A stretch of 64,000 nt of DNA from contig JADKHF010000005.1 of assembly GCA_016721865.1 (NCBI GenBank), positions 1-64,000 of the forward strand, given 5' to 3'. Every line of letters begins with the position of its first letter. The first letter of the stretch is position 1. The notes under the pieces were generated by a model. That model saw only the letters and a program-made list of their open reading frames with translations. It did no database searches and had not been told where the DNA came from. Both the position numbers and the translations under genes were made by a program. This document shows, piece by piece, positions 18,991 to 27,721 of this stretch. This stretch comes from Nitrosomonas sp. Its GTDB lineage: Bacteria > Pseudomonadota > Gammaproteobacteria > Burkholderiales > Nitrosomonadaceae.

Positions 18991-21420
18991 ATGAAAATAA
19001 AATGGTCTGGACTTATTTTTAAGCGATTTTTAGCGTTATCCGTAATAGTAGCGGCAATGACGTTTATGCTCGCAAACCAAGTATTAGCACATGCTTCTCT
19101 AGTTAAAGCTGAACCCGCTCGTCGTGCCGTGCTTTCTACACCGCCCGCACGGATTCACCTCTGGTTTAATGAAGAAATTGAACCCGCGTATGCATCAGTT
19201 TCTGTACTTAATGAGGATAAAAAATCTATTACGGATAACAAAGTAGAAGTGGATTCAAAAGACCCGAAGTCTGTTGTGTTGGAATTACCGGATATGCAAC
19301 CGGGGCGCTATACAGTAAAATTCCGGGTGCTTTCTGTCGATGGTCACGTGGTTGATTCAGAATACAATTTTACAGTTTCAGACGAAAAAATAAAAAAGAT
19401 GATTGAGGTCGTCGCTACATTTGCTCGTTGGTCACAGCTTATTGCTAATCTGATATTGTTCGGTAGCTGTATTTTTCTTGCTATCGCCGGGCAACAAAAA
19501 GCTGTTTTTGAAAGCACTTGGGTAATCCGGCTGGAAAGAATATTTCCATGGCTGGTTGGCGTAATTTTACTAGGGTTGTTAGTTATTCTGGCGACAACGA
19601 CAGGCGAAGCAACCGGTATTGCTGCTAATACCTGGCGACCGGATGCGTGGCTGGAAGTCGTGCAGCAGACCCGCGTAGGAAAAATATGGGCGGCCCGTGC
19701 GGTATTTGCGCTGGTTTTGTTGGGAGTCACGCTATATATTCAGCATGTTTACAGGGTGCGGTGGCATTACATCCTATGTGCGGTTGTTGCGTCTTTACCT
19801 TTGGTTATTGGTTCGCTGGTAAGCCATTCTGCAGCAGATGAGATGTCTGTCGTTTCAATACTTCCTTATGCGCTGCATATTCTTTTCGCGGGTATCTGGT
19901 TTGGCGCTCTGCCAGCTTTCTTATTAATCCTATTTAGTAAGAAATATTCAGGCAAGTCATTGGATTTGCTGAGCATTGATAGCTTGAAAAAATTTTCGTC
20001 GCTGGCTTTACCGGTTATGGCCATAATAATGGCCACAGGTCTTATCGTTGCTGACCGAATGATTGAGGAAGACTACCATGCACTGGTTGCTAGTTCGTAT
20101 GGTTGGTTGTTAAACATAAAACTCACATTATTAGCGATCATTCTAATAATCGCCTATCAAGCACGTTCGAGATGGTTGCCATTGTTGATTCAGGCTGATA
20201 ATGGCGAAGAAACGCAAAGCAGCGGCCGACACATGAGGGCATGGGTAAGTGTTGAATTTGTTCTGGCCATGATCTTGGTATTATTGGCAACGATCATATC
20301 GAATACCAAACCAGCAAAGCATGCCATGGTTGAAAACTGGCCATATCCTTTTAGATTCTCGATAGATGCTACCTGGGAAGAACCCAACGTTCCAATTTTT
20401 TTCTGGATGGGTGTGGGTCTTTTCATAATGGCAGTTGGCTCAATAGGGTTAGGTATAAAAAATAAATGGGAAATTAAAAAACGGGTTGGGGTTCCGCTGG
20501 TATTAACAATTGCATCCTTTGCAATCGCTTTACCTCGATTAGCAGTGGTTGCTTATCCGGAAACCTACCAGAGTACGCCAGTTCCCTTTGATGCGATTTC
20601 TATCTCTAATGGATCGGCATTGTTCTCGCAGAATTGTGCAACTTGCCATGGTCCGCAAGGTAAAGGCAATGGCATAATAGCTAAAACTTTTAATCCGCCG
20701 CCCACTGATTTATTGACAGAAGCACATACGGCAAAACATACCGCTGGTGATTTCTTCCATTGGTTAACGAACGGAATAGTTGGGACGGGTATGCCTAGTT
20801 TTTCCAGTAAATTGTCAGAAGAGGATCGCTGGGATGTCGTCAATTACATTCATGCCATGTCGCGTGGCTATAAGGCGCGCTTGCAGAGTCCTGAGGTTGT
20901 TCCTGAAAGACCCTCTATTGGTCCGCCCATTTTTTCATACTTTGCACATGACGGTTCCAGTGGTGTTCTAAAGGATTTTCGTCTGAAAAAGAATGTAATG
21001 ATAGTATTATTCACTTGGCCGCAATCACACGCGCGGCTGCAGGAATTGAAAGCATCGTATGATCGGCTCCAGCAACTCAATACGATCATTCTGGCTGTGC
21101 CGATGAATAATCTGGATAAACAAGAAATCATGGATATTGCAGCGGATATTCCTTTTCCGGTTGTAACAGAAGGTTCATTAGAGATAAAAAATAGCTATGC
21201 TTTATTTCGAAGAACGCTTACAAATCCGGATATATTAAATGAAGGCGTGATTCCAGAGCACCTTGAGTTTTTGATAGATCGCTTTGGCTATTTGCGTGCA
21301 AGGTGGATACCCACTATAGACGAAAGCGGTTGGGCGGATATCAGTGTTCTAACAAAACAGCTCGTTCAGCTTAATAGTGAAAAGGAAATTCTTCCACCAC
21401 CCGGCGATCATGTGCACTAA
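18991..21420 (+). CDS. CopC-CopD-cytochrome c-thioredoxin-like fusion protein
   Basis: The 809-residue product starts with a signal peptide (cut after about residue 33, ANQVLA). The mature protein then begins HASLVKAEP, with the N-terminal histidine expected of CopC copper-binding domains, and SVDGHVVDS (near residue 115) supplies the other usual ligands. Residues about 135-520 are CopD-like with many membrane helices. Near residue 549 NCATCHGPQGKG is a c-type haem site (CxxCH), with GTGMPSF near 600 as probable axial Met. The last 160 residues resemble a thioredoxin/Sco-type fold (ILAVPMNNLDKQ, FLIDRFGYLRARWIP) but lack CxxC. CopC and CopD are known in copper uptake or tolerance. The attached haem and thioredoxin-like domains suggest redox-coupled copper handling or delivery, which is inference. 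Confidence 0.88.
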   Translation: MKIKWSGLIFKRFLALSVIVAAMTFMLANQVLAHASLVKAEPARRAVLSTPPARIHLWFNEEIEPAYASVSVLNEDKKSITDNKVEVDSKDPKSVVLELPDMQPGRYTVKFRVLSVDGHVVDSEYNFTVSDEKIKKMIEVVATFARWSQLIANLILFGSCIFLAIAGQQKAVFESTWVIRLERIFPWLVGVILLGLLVILATTTGEATGIAANTWRPDAWLEVVQQTRVGKIWAARAVFALVLLGVTLYIQHVYRVRWHYILCAVVASLPLVIGSLVSHSAADEMSVVSILPYALHILFAGIWFGALPAFLLILFSKKYSGKSLDLLSIDSLKKFSSLALPVMAIIMATGLIVADRMIEEDYHALVASSYGWLLNIKLTLLAIILIIAYQARSRWLPLLIQADNGEETQSSGRHMRAWVSVEFVLAMILVLLATIISNTKPAKHAMVENWPYPFRFSIDATWEEPNVPIFFWMGVGLFIMAVGSIGLGIKNKWEIKKRVGVPLVLTIASFAIALPRLAVVAYPETYQSTPVPFDAISISNGSALFSQNCATCHGPQGKGNGIIAKTFNPPPTDLLTEAHTAKHTAGDFFHWLTNGIVGTGMPSFSSKLSEEDRWDVVNYIHAMSRGYKARLQSPEVVPERPSIGPPIFSYFAHDGSSGVLKDFRLKKNVMIVLFTWPQSHARLQELKASYDRLQQLNTIILAVPMNNLDKQEIMDIAADIPFPVVTEGSLEIKNSYALFRRTLTNPDILNEGVIPEHLEFLIDRFGYLRARWIPTIDESGWADISVLTKQLVQLNSEKEILPPPGDHVH

Positions 21421-21454
21421 TGCAGTTTTGACTATCCTGATTTTAATCAACAAC

Positions 21455-21916
21455 ATGCGGAAATTGATTGTAAAACAAGTTATTACATTGTTTTTGTTAA
21501 GCGCGATGGTGATTTTGTCACAGCTTGCCTGGGCGCATACTGATGAGTATTTGGCTACAGTTGAGGCACCTCATGGTGGCCAGCTTCGCGCAGCAGGCCC
21601 CTTTCATTTAGAGTTAGTTGCCAAGGATGGTGAATTGACATTGTATGTAACAGATCATGGAGATAAACCAGTTCCAGTGCAGGGTGGGCAAGGTAAAGCA
21701 AATATTCAAGTAGGTAAGGATGGTGAGAGGAAAGCCGTTACACTCGAGCCAGAGAGTGGAAATATAATGAGAACGAGGGGTGAGTTTAAAATTACACCAG
21801 AGACTTCAATTGCCGTTTTTATAGCAATTCCGGAATATGAAGCGCAAGGCGCACGTTTTACATCACTTGCACCGAAAGGAGATGGTGGTGAACGCGGGCA
21901 TGACCACGACCATTAG
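21455..21916 (+). CDS. Small periplasmic protein with His-rich tail, partner of the copper fusion
   Basis: The 153-residue protein from ATG 21455 has a signal peptide (MRKLIVKQVITLFLLSAMVI...LAWA), and the mature part begins HTDEYLATVEAPHGGQLRAA. A beta-rich middle (FHLELVAKDGELTLYVTDHG) is followed by a flexible end, ERGHDHDH. The histidines at the mature N-terminus and the HDHDH tail are plausible copper ligands. It starts 34 bases after the fusion gene stop, so the two are probably one operon. I do not recognise a named family; similar short proteins occur beside cation-efflux genes. The upstream in-frame extension to 21377 overlaps the fusion gene and lacks a signal-like start, so I reject it. 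Confidence 0.75.
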   Translation: MRKLIVKQVITLFLLSAMVILSQLAWAHTDEYLATVEAPHGGQLRAAGPFHLELVAKDGELTLYVTDHGDKPVPVQGGQGKANIQVGKDGERKAVTLEPESGNIMRTRGEFKITPETSIAVFIAIPEYEAQGARFTSLAPKGDGGERGHDHDH

Positions 21917-22030
21917 GTAAATGAAAGAAACAAATTTGGTTGAATAAGAAAGAATCAATCGTTCCAGCCCCTCTTCCTCAGAATATTCTGAAGTACCGTA
22001 AAACCGGACACGCTATAGTAAGCCACTTCT

Positions 22031-22360
22031 TTATTTCAGTGAAAATTCCGCCCAACTGCCTTTCCTCTGATCGCTTTCTTTCGATTCATGGTTATCCACG
22101 ATAAAAATTCGCTTGGTGGAAATTTCACCTTTTTCAACCAGCCAGTTGCGTGCGGCGCTGGCGCGGTTTTATTTCAATGGTTGTTATGGTGACAGGGCGT
22201 TGCAGGGCTTCAGACAGACGGATCTCGAGTTGGGATTTGGCATAACCCGGTAACCAAAATACGCTGAGCGCCCCCCTGCGGCAATCAGGACCGCTATGAC
22301 GCCGAGATTGATGATCAGACGTTTGTGTCGAATAAAACGTGGCTGTATGGTCGGAGTCAT
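22031..22360 (-). pseudogene. Remnant of a DUF748 (AsmA-like) protein: N-terminus joined to C-terminus
   Basis: On the minus strand, ATG 22360 begins RFIRHKRLIINLGVIAVLIA, a membrane anchor. After a one-base shift it continues LSVFWLPGYAKSQLEIRLSE and ALQRPVTITTIEIKP, the N-terminus of very long DUF748 proteins. Immediately afterwards, in a third frame, comes ARNWLVEKGEISTKRIFIVD and GSWAEFSLK before a stop, which resembles the extreme C-terminus of the same family. Nearly all of the roughly 1000-residue middle is missing, so this is a real internal deletion with additional frame breaks. A related tail occurs at 51240-51410. Confidence 0.65.
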
Positions 22361-22467
22361 GGCAGTGGCCTGTCCATTTCTACAACGGGTTAGCGAGGTG
22401 CTTAAAACATATTAAATGATAAAAATGATATTGTTTATTAAAAAATTTAGAACTGAAGAGCAGATTA

Positions 22468-22505
22468 AGCTATTCGGAAGCAGCAGAGCAGTCAACCGAA
22501 TAGCT
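22468..22505 (-). terminator. Hairpin downstream of the FKBP gene
   Basis: The 10-base arms AGCTATTCGG (22468-22477) and CCGAATAGCT (22496-22505) are perfect complements with an 18-base loop, 43 bases past the FKBP stop. There is no clear U run, so it may be a Rho-assisted terminator or a 3' stabiliser. Confidence 0.4.
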
Positions 22506-22547
22506 CAATTGATCAATTCACTTGAAAAACCTTGTAAATGAGAGATC

Positions 22548-23012
22548 TTAATAGTGCGAGCTTTCTTTCAGGCCAATTAATTCCACATCAAAAATCAAGG
22601 TTGCATCCGGCGGAATGATATTGCCCGCGCCGCGTGGGCCATAAGCCATAGATGGGGGAATAATCAAAGTACGTTGGCCGCCCACCTTCATCCCGACGAC
22701 GCCTTTGTCCCAGCCTTTGATCACGCGCCCTGCGCCGAGCATGAATGAAAAATGTTCTTTACGGTCATAGGAGCTGTCAAACTTTGGACCTTTCTTGTCA
22801 GGAGCGTTTTCATCATAAAGCCAGCCGGTATAATGAACATTGACAGTTTTTCCGATTTCCGCTTCCTCTCCGGCGCCGACTTTGACATCGATTTTTTTAA
22901 ACGCTGATTCATCAGCAGCGGCATGTTCCTTATAAGAGAAGGCTGTCTGGGGCAGTAGTGCCAACGCCAGCAGGATGATACTTAAATTAAACAGTGTTTT
23001 CATTTTATGCAT
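22548..23012 (-). CDS. FKBP-type peptidyl-prolyl isomerase, periplasmic
   Basis: The protein catalyses proline cis-trans isomerisation. ATG 23012 is preceded by TTGAGGAAACC, a good ribosome binding site, and gives 154 residues. A signal peptide (MKTLFNLSIILLALALLPQTAFS) is followed by one FKBP domain: VNVHYTGWLYDENAPDKKG, KFDSSYDR, FMLGAGRVIKGWDKGVVGMK, GGQRTLIIPPSMAYG and NIIPPDATLIFDVELI, including the usual active-site aromatic residues. There is no dimerisation domain of the FkpA/Mip type. The longer in-frame start at 23054 lacks an RBS. It is a single gene flanked by a hairpin on one side and a palindromic repeat on the other. Confidence 0.92.
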   Translation of the reverse strand: MHKMKTLFNLSIILLALALLPQTAFSYKEHAAADESAFKKIDVKVGAGEEAEIGKTVNVHYTGWLYDENAPDKKGPKFDSSYDRKEHFSFMLGAGRVIKGWDKGVVGMKVGGQRTLIIPPSMAYGPRGAGNIIPPDATLIFDVELIGLKESSHY

Positions 23013-23146
23013 GGTTTCCTCAAGAAAAAAGTTAAATCCGGTTAATTCTAACAATTAACTCTCAGGTATTATAACTGGTAACATCCGTTCTTTATCAGCG
23101 GCTGTGTTCGAATTGATCTTTTCTACTTAAGTTTGATCAAAGGGTT

Positions 23147-23281
23147 CTAGCAGGCCTATTCGAGGTAGGCGATGCAAGGCAAAAACAGCAAAAAAGCGCA
23201 GTTTATGTATGATAAATGAACATTTTGCGCCTGTTTTTTACTCTGCAGCGGCAACGCAGATAGTTTTTCAGTGCCTGCTAG
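23147..23281. repeat. 135-bp multi-nested palindromic element
   Basis: The outer arms CTAGCAGGC (23147-23155) and GCCTGCTAG (23273-23281) are perfect complements. Nested inside are AAAAACAG (23181-23188) with CTGTTTTT (23231-23238), GCGCA (23196-23200) with TGCGC (23226-23230), and TTTAT (23202-23206) with ATAAA (23212-23216). The whole can fold into one long stem, like a MITE or REP-type intergenic repeat. Confidence 0.65.
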
Positions 23282-23330
23282 TGGCATAATTCTTTTTCAA
23301 TCTATAGCACATATTCTTTAATACAGCAAA

Positions 23331-23807
23331 ATGCAAGCATCGGATCAACGTGACACAAACCAGAATGAGCAGCAGATAGTAGATCAGCAAACGGCTGATC
23401 TGTTATGCCTGCACGATTCACCGTTGGTGCGAATTATGTATCTGGGAGCCGGTTTTTTGGCATTGTTGCTGGGTGTGTTAGGAGCAGTATTGCCGGTATT
23501 ACCTACGACACCCTTTGTACTTCTGGCCGCGGCCTGTTTTGCACGCGGTTCAGAGCACTTCCATCGTAAATTACTGGAAAATCGAATAGCCGGTCCAATT
23601 ATTCGCGAATGGTCCATTTATCATAGCATCCCGCGTCGAGTCAAACGCTGGGCTTATTTATTGATGGCATTATCATTCATGAGTTCTATTTTTATTGTGC
23701 CTGAGCTATGGCAAAAGATCATGCTGGTTATTATTGGCTGTATATTGGCCTTCTATATTTGGCGTGTTCCGGTACGAGAAACCCGGATCACTAATGAAAG
23801 CTCCTGA
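23331..23807 (+). CDS. DUF454 (YbaN-like) inner membrane protein
   Basis: The 158-residue product has the family signature: a hydrophobic segment GAGFLALLLGVLGAVLPVLP followed by TTPFVLLAAACFARGSEHFH, then a short linker with IREWSIYHSIPRR. Two more hydrophobic helices follow (LLMALSFMSSIFIV, IMLVIIGCILAFYIW). The N-terminal 30 residues are polar and Gln-rich, an extension relative to E. coli YbaN. The function of the family is unknown. It starts 50 bases after the 135-bp palindrome, so that element may lie in or near its promoter. Confidence 0.85.
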   Translation: MQASDQRDTNQNEQQIVDQQTADLLCLHDSPLVRIMYLGAGFLALLLGVLGAVLPVLPTTPFVLLAAACFARGSEHFHRKLLENRIAGPIIREWSIYHSIPRRVKRWAYLLMALSFMSSIFIVPELWQKIMLVIIGCILAFYIWRVPVRETRITNESS

Positions 23808-23952
23808 TCTCGCAATGCAGATACGAGCCAAGAATAGTGAGCTACGTCGGAAAATTTTGATCATATGAAATTTGCGTCAATGCATCGCAATCAATTGATG
23901 GCTTGATAACGCCAGCGAATCTCAAACAAGTATGATAAGTTTTTAACAGTAA

Positions 23953-24132
23953 ATTGATCAAGTCCGCAAACAAGCCAGTAACCCAGGCGGCCTGTTTACA
24001 GATTTCATAGAAAATGTGGAACAATGTGCGTGGAGAAAATGGATTGCTCAATGCACTCCAAGAGCCCAAAAGACACTGGTTGCAGAGAAAAAGCGCCTGC
24101 AGGTAAAGGAACGACATCAGTCCGATAAGTGA
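23953..24132 (+). pseudogene. C-terminal fragment of an unidentified protein
   Basis: One plus-strand frame between a TAA near 23950 and TGA at 24130-24132 reads like real protein: RKQASNPGGLFTDFIENVEQ, then CAWRKWIAQCTPRAQK and a charged end LQVKERHQSDK. It has no start codon, and the upstream frame carries several stops. The composition recalls plasmid or phage replication-type proteins, but I cannot name a family. A hairpin, GAAACCG (24131-24137) with CGGTTTC (24171-24177), follows directly. Confidence 0.35.
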
Positions 24133-24222
24133 AACCGTTCTGAGGATTCTCAGTTAGTCATCGCACCAAGCGGTTTCGTTTCTTTTCTATTGCTTTAGCT
24201 TGGATTTAATATAGGAAAACCC

Positions 24223-25686
24223 ATGCACACAACACGTCGTAGCTATAACCAAGCACTACTAACAATAAGCTGCTTATTTTTTCAGTAACGCCATGGTAAC
24301 AGTTGCTGCCGATACCGTTGAGCAATTGAGTACACTCAAAGAACAAAATCCGTCGCAGTGACCATTTACAACGATGATTTAGCGCTGATCAAGGATTTAC
24401 GCCAAGTTGCCTTAGTCAACGGCGATTTTAATCTGGCATGGCGTGATGTCAGTGCGCACATGCGGCCAGAAACTGCATTACTGCGCAGTATCACCAGTCC
24501 AGGCAGTGTTGAAGTATTGGAGCAAAACTTTAATTTTGATTTACTCACCCCGCAAAGTCTACTGAACAAATACATTGGGCAAACGGTATCGATCGTAAAA
24601 ATCAATCCGGCTACTGGCGTTGAAAGCAAAGAAAACGCGATCGTACTCGCAGCCAGTAATGGCGTGGTGCTTAAAATGGCTGATCGCATCGAAACTGGCA
24701 TGCCTGGACGTATTGTTTTTGATAATGTGCCTGGTAATTTGCGTGATCGTCCCACGCTTGTGATTGGCGGGAATAATAGTGGTAAAGCTGCGCAAGATAT
24801 AGAGCTGAGCTACTTGACGGGCGGCTTGTCCTGGAAAGCGGATTATGTTGCAGAGCTTAATGATAAAGAGGATCAACTGGATTTATCCAGCTGGGTAACA
24901 TTGACCAATACCAGCGGCACCAGCTATCCCAATGCGAGACTACAATTAGTGGCTGGCGATATCAATCGGGTGCAGCGAGAGTTTGCCGCAACCAGGGCGC
25001 CGAGAGCCAAGATAATGGCGGATGCCGCTCCCGCACCGATGCGTGAAGAAGCATTGCTGGAATATCATTTATATAGTCTGGATAGATTAACGACCATCGC
25101 CGAAAATCAAAACAAACAAGTCGCACTACTCAATGCCTCCGGTGTGCCTGCCAGCAAAGAGCTCGTGCTGGCAGGCAGTGATTACTATTATGCCGCCAGC
25201 TATGGTGATTTGGGGCAAAAAATAAAAGTAGACGTATTTTTGCAGTTTGACAATAAAGAATCGGCCCGTTTGGGCATACCGTTGCCTAAAGGTATCCTGC
25301 GAGTGTACAAGCGTGATAAAAACGACAATGCGCAGTTTGTCGGTGAAGACCACATAGATCACACCGCCAAAAACGAGACCGTGCGCTTAAAACTCGGCAA
25401 ATCGTTTGATGTAACAGCGGATAAAAAACAAACCGAGTTTAAACAATTAAGTACCGGCGGTATCCATAGCATTAATCGCTTTGAAAGCGCATATGAAATC
25501 ACACTCAAAAACGCAAAAAAAGAACTGATCACGGTTGTTGTGCAAGAACCTATACCGGGTGACTGGAAAATGGTGAATGAAAGCCAGCCGCACAGCAAGC
25601 CCGCCAGCAACACAGCTATGTGGAAAGTGGACGTGCCTGCCGAGGGGTCAATTACGCTCAAATATCGCGTGCAGGTGAAGTATTGA
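24223..25686 (+). CDS. DUF4139 domain protein, exported (two frame breaks near the N-terminus)
   Basis: The long clean frame begins inside the gene. Reading from ATG 24223 (preceded by AGGAAAAC) gives a signal-like start, MHTTRRSYNQALLTISCLFF. After a shift near 24282-24290 comes TVAADTVEQLSTLKEQ, and after another near 24350-24360 comes VTIYNDDLALIKDLRQV, continuing to 25686. The body has the DUF4139 pattern: VYNxxLAxVRD-type opening, LTGGLSWKADYVAEL, WVTLTNTSGTSYPNARLQLV, LPKGILRVYKRD and SITLKYRVQVKY. The protein is probably periplasmic, about 485 residues, with no known enzymatic role. The frame breaks at runs such as TTTTTT look like sequence errors. Confidence 0.85.
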
Positions 25687-25783
25687 TTGCTGCTGTATGG
25701 ACTCCTGCATGTTATGCAGAAATGGACGATTGTTGAAGAACTCGGGGCTATTTCGTAATCGAGGGACTTTGAGAGAAACTTGC

Positions 25784-26820
25784 TCAGGTTTTTCCTATTT
25801 CAGAATGATCGGCATTTTTCTTCATACCGGAAAGCTTGATCAGGACCATACCGAAAAGGCCGCCCGCTGCATCAATAAGAAAGTCTGTAGCAAGGGGTGA
25901 CCGGCCAGTAATATAGAGTTGTGCGATCTCAGTCCCGCCGGCCAGCATAAGAATGATAGCTATCACCTGGAGGGCGGGTTCATTTGCCATCACTAAGCAC
26001 AAGATAAAGCCAAACAAGAAAAAAAGCAGAAATGCCAGACCTTGGATAAATCCCATGGAATGGCAGTTTTAAATGATTTGCTTTCTGCATCAATTTGAAC
26101 TTTGACTTCATCGGAAACCTGGTTTTTCAAATCACCCGGCAGGGATATCCCTGCGATAATGGCGATAAACGTGGCTAGCAGCAATGCGCGGAAGAGGATA
26201 GTTTTTCCGCGTATAAAAAGACATGAGCCAGCCAGCAGCAGGAAAAAAGAACTCCAGGCAGAAAGAATAATAGCTTTTGACCATGTGTACTCCTGATTTA
26301 CATAAACTGGATAGATCTGTAAATTTTTTATTTGAAGTGAGCCGGTAGATTGGCTTAATTGTGCAACCACCTGGATCCTCTGAGTTTCCGGGGAAATGGT
26401 AAAAGCTGTGCGGTAATGTTTCCAATCAGTGGTTCCTGCCAGAGCGACAACCGTATGCGGCAGATTATATCGGTCTTTTTCCCCGTCATTCTGTACCAGA
26501 AGAATTCTGGCCAGGCTCCAGGGCTTCTCGCCTGCCACTACACTCGTACATTTCACATCAGCGGATACGAGCAAGATAGTGCCTGGATTAACCGGCGGAA
26601 GATCTTGATGAGTGCTGACACCTGTTTTTGCCTCATTGGCTAAAAGGGTCAATCTATTTTCCGTGATGTCGACCCGGTTGCTTTCTGATGTTTTGAATTT
26701 CCAATGGCTAGTTAATAGCTCAGGTCCGGTCTGTTCGTACTGATTAATCCAGGTATGGGAAATTAGGGTTGCAGTGGCAAGAAGAATGAAAAGAAAGCAA
26801 TTTGTTTTCAACAAAGGCAT
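25784..26820 (-). CDS. VanZ-like membrane protein with N-terminal carbohydrate-binding-like domain (frameshift near 26036-26045)
   Basis: The first frame (26820 to about 26040) has an N-terminal signal anchor (CFLFILLATATLISHTWI) and a beta-sandwich-like region with WKFKTSESNRVDITENRL and TTDWKHYRTAFTISPET. It then has two hydrophobic helices and the VanZ-type linker IPWDLSKVWHF. The second frame resumes with LLFFLFGFILCLVM and the VanZ hallmark GGTEIAQLYITGRSPLATDF with LIDAAGGLFGMVL. Restored length is about 345 residues. VanZ domains occur in exopolysaccharide loci and in teicoplanin resistance; the sugar-binding-like N-terminus suggests an envelope role here. The T-rich stretch at the break supports a one-base error. 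Confidence 0.75.
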
Positions 26821-26945
26821 GATCAGATACTGGGGCGCAGCAATAACATGACTTCGTTGAAGTATCTGGGCTTAGGCGCTATAAACACAGTTTCTCAACC
26901 AGTGCGCTATATGGATCAACCCCTTTTTCAATTTCCTCGCATGCC

Positions 26946-27074
26946 TCATTTTTTGCCCAAAGGCATGGTTTCTTCAATACGCTCTCGTTTTTGATCTTCC
27001 TAGAAATATTGAACCATCAAGCTGATATATCCAGCAGCAAAAATAACCAGAACAATAATAACAAGCTTCTTCAT
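26946..27074 (-). CDS. Tiny single-pass membrane protein with an in-frame TAG
   Basis: ATG 27074 has a strong ribosome binding site (AAAGGAG, eight bases upstream). The frame reads MKKLVIIVLVIFAAGYISLM VQYF as one membrane helix, then a TAG at 27000-27002. It continues in the same frame EDQKRERIEETMPLGKK to a TGA at 26946-26948. The charged cytoplasmic tail after a helix looks like natural protein, so the 42-residue form is probably the true gene and the TAG an error or recent mutation. No family is recognised. Confidence 0.5.
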
Positions 27075-27156
27075 CGAATTGACTCCTTTCAGTTAAATAT
27101 CGATTAGTCACTGCTGTTTTACACTGCCCAAGTAAAACGCATCCAATGCGTTGCCG

Positions 27157-27705
27157 TCAAGTGTCTTTGCGTAGTTCTATCTGGGAGGGGTTACTGAGTT
27201 CAAGCGCCGAGTGAATCATTTCATGCCATATTTTGTATTTATCTTCGAAAGACAATCGGGCATTGGCAGGGCTTGTGGAAGGCAAACGAGTAAATTTCAG
27301 CAAACCCGAGTTATTTTCTGGTAAGACATGGCGCCTAAAACAAGCTTCCGCTTTCCCGCCGTTAAAAAATACATGGGTAATTTCTCTGTGTTCAGGAAAA
27401 AAGGATTGAAAGTCGTTGATTGTCTGCGTATCCGTCTCAATCATGGAATCCAAGCTACCTGTACGCTGACAGGATCTGAGCACATCCCATAATGCTATCT
27501 GCGATGACTTTAGTGCCGTAATTTTTTCTTCGTAGGAAGCGACAGAATTGATTTGCAGTAATTGCGACATGATCGGCCAGAAGGCATTGCGGTGGTGTGC
27601 ATAATATTGGTTAGCCGCTAGTGACGCCAGCCCCGGCATGCTGCCAAGTATCAGAATCTTCGCATGATTGTCAGCGATGGGTTGAAAACTATAGATGATC
27701 GACAT
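27157..27705 (-). CDS. DNA-deoxyinosine glycosylase (uracil-DNA glycosylase superfamily, HDG family)
   Basis: The product removes deaminated bases, mainly hypoxanthine, from DNA. The 182-residue protein from ATG 27705 has the HDG signature ILILGSMPGLASLAANQYYA followed by HHRNAFWPIMSQLL, IALWDVLRSCQRTGSLDSMI and FFNGGKAEACFRR, with LPSTSPANARLSFEDK near the end as the second catalytic loop. A longer in-frame start at 27759 overlaps gpmA and is less likely. It is the last gene of the minus-strand run that begins with the cysteine desulfurase. Confidence 0.88.
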   Translation of the reverse strand: MSIIYSFQPIADNHAKILILGSMPGLASLAANQYYAHHRNAFWPIMSQLLQINSVASYEEKITALKSSQIALWDVLRSCQRTGSLDSMIETDTQTINDFQSFFPEHREITHVFFNGGKAEACFRRHVLPENNSGLLKFTRLPSTSPANARLSFEDKYKIWHEMIHSALELSNPSQIELRKDT

Positions 27706-27721
27706 GCTGAATCCAGGTGGA

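Noticed and set aside
21377..21454. N-terminal extension of the His-tailed periplasmic protein
   Set aside because: It overlaps the copper fusion gene; the ATG at 21455 gives a proper signal peptide.
23842..24117. 91-residue minus-strand frame
   Set aside because: It is hydrophobic by chance opposite a more protein-like plus-strand fragment; no ribosome binding site or family was seen.
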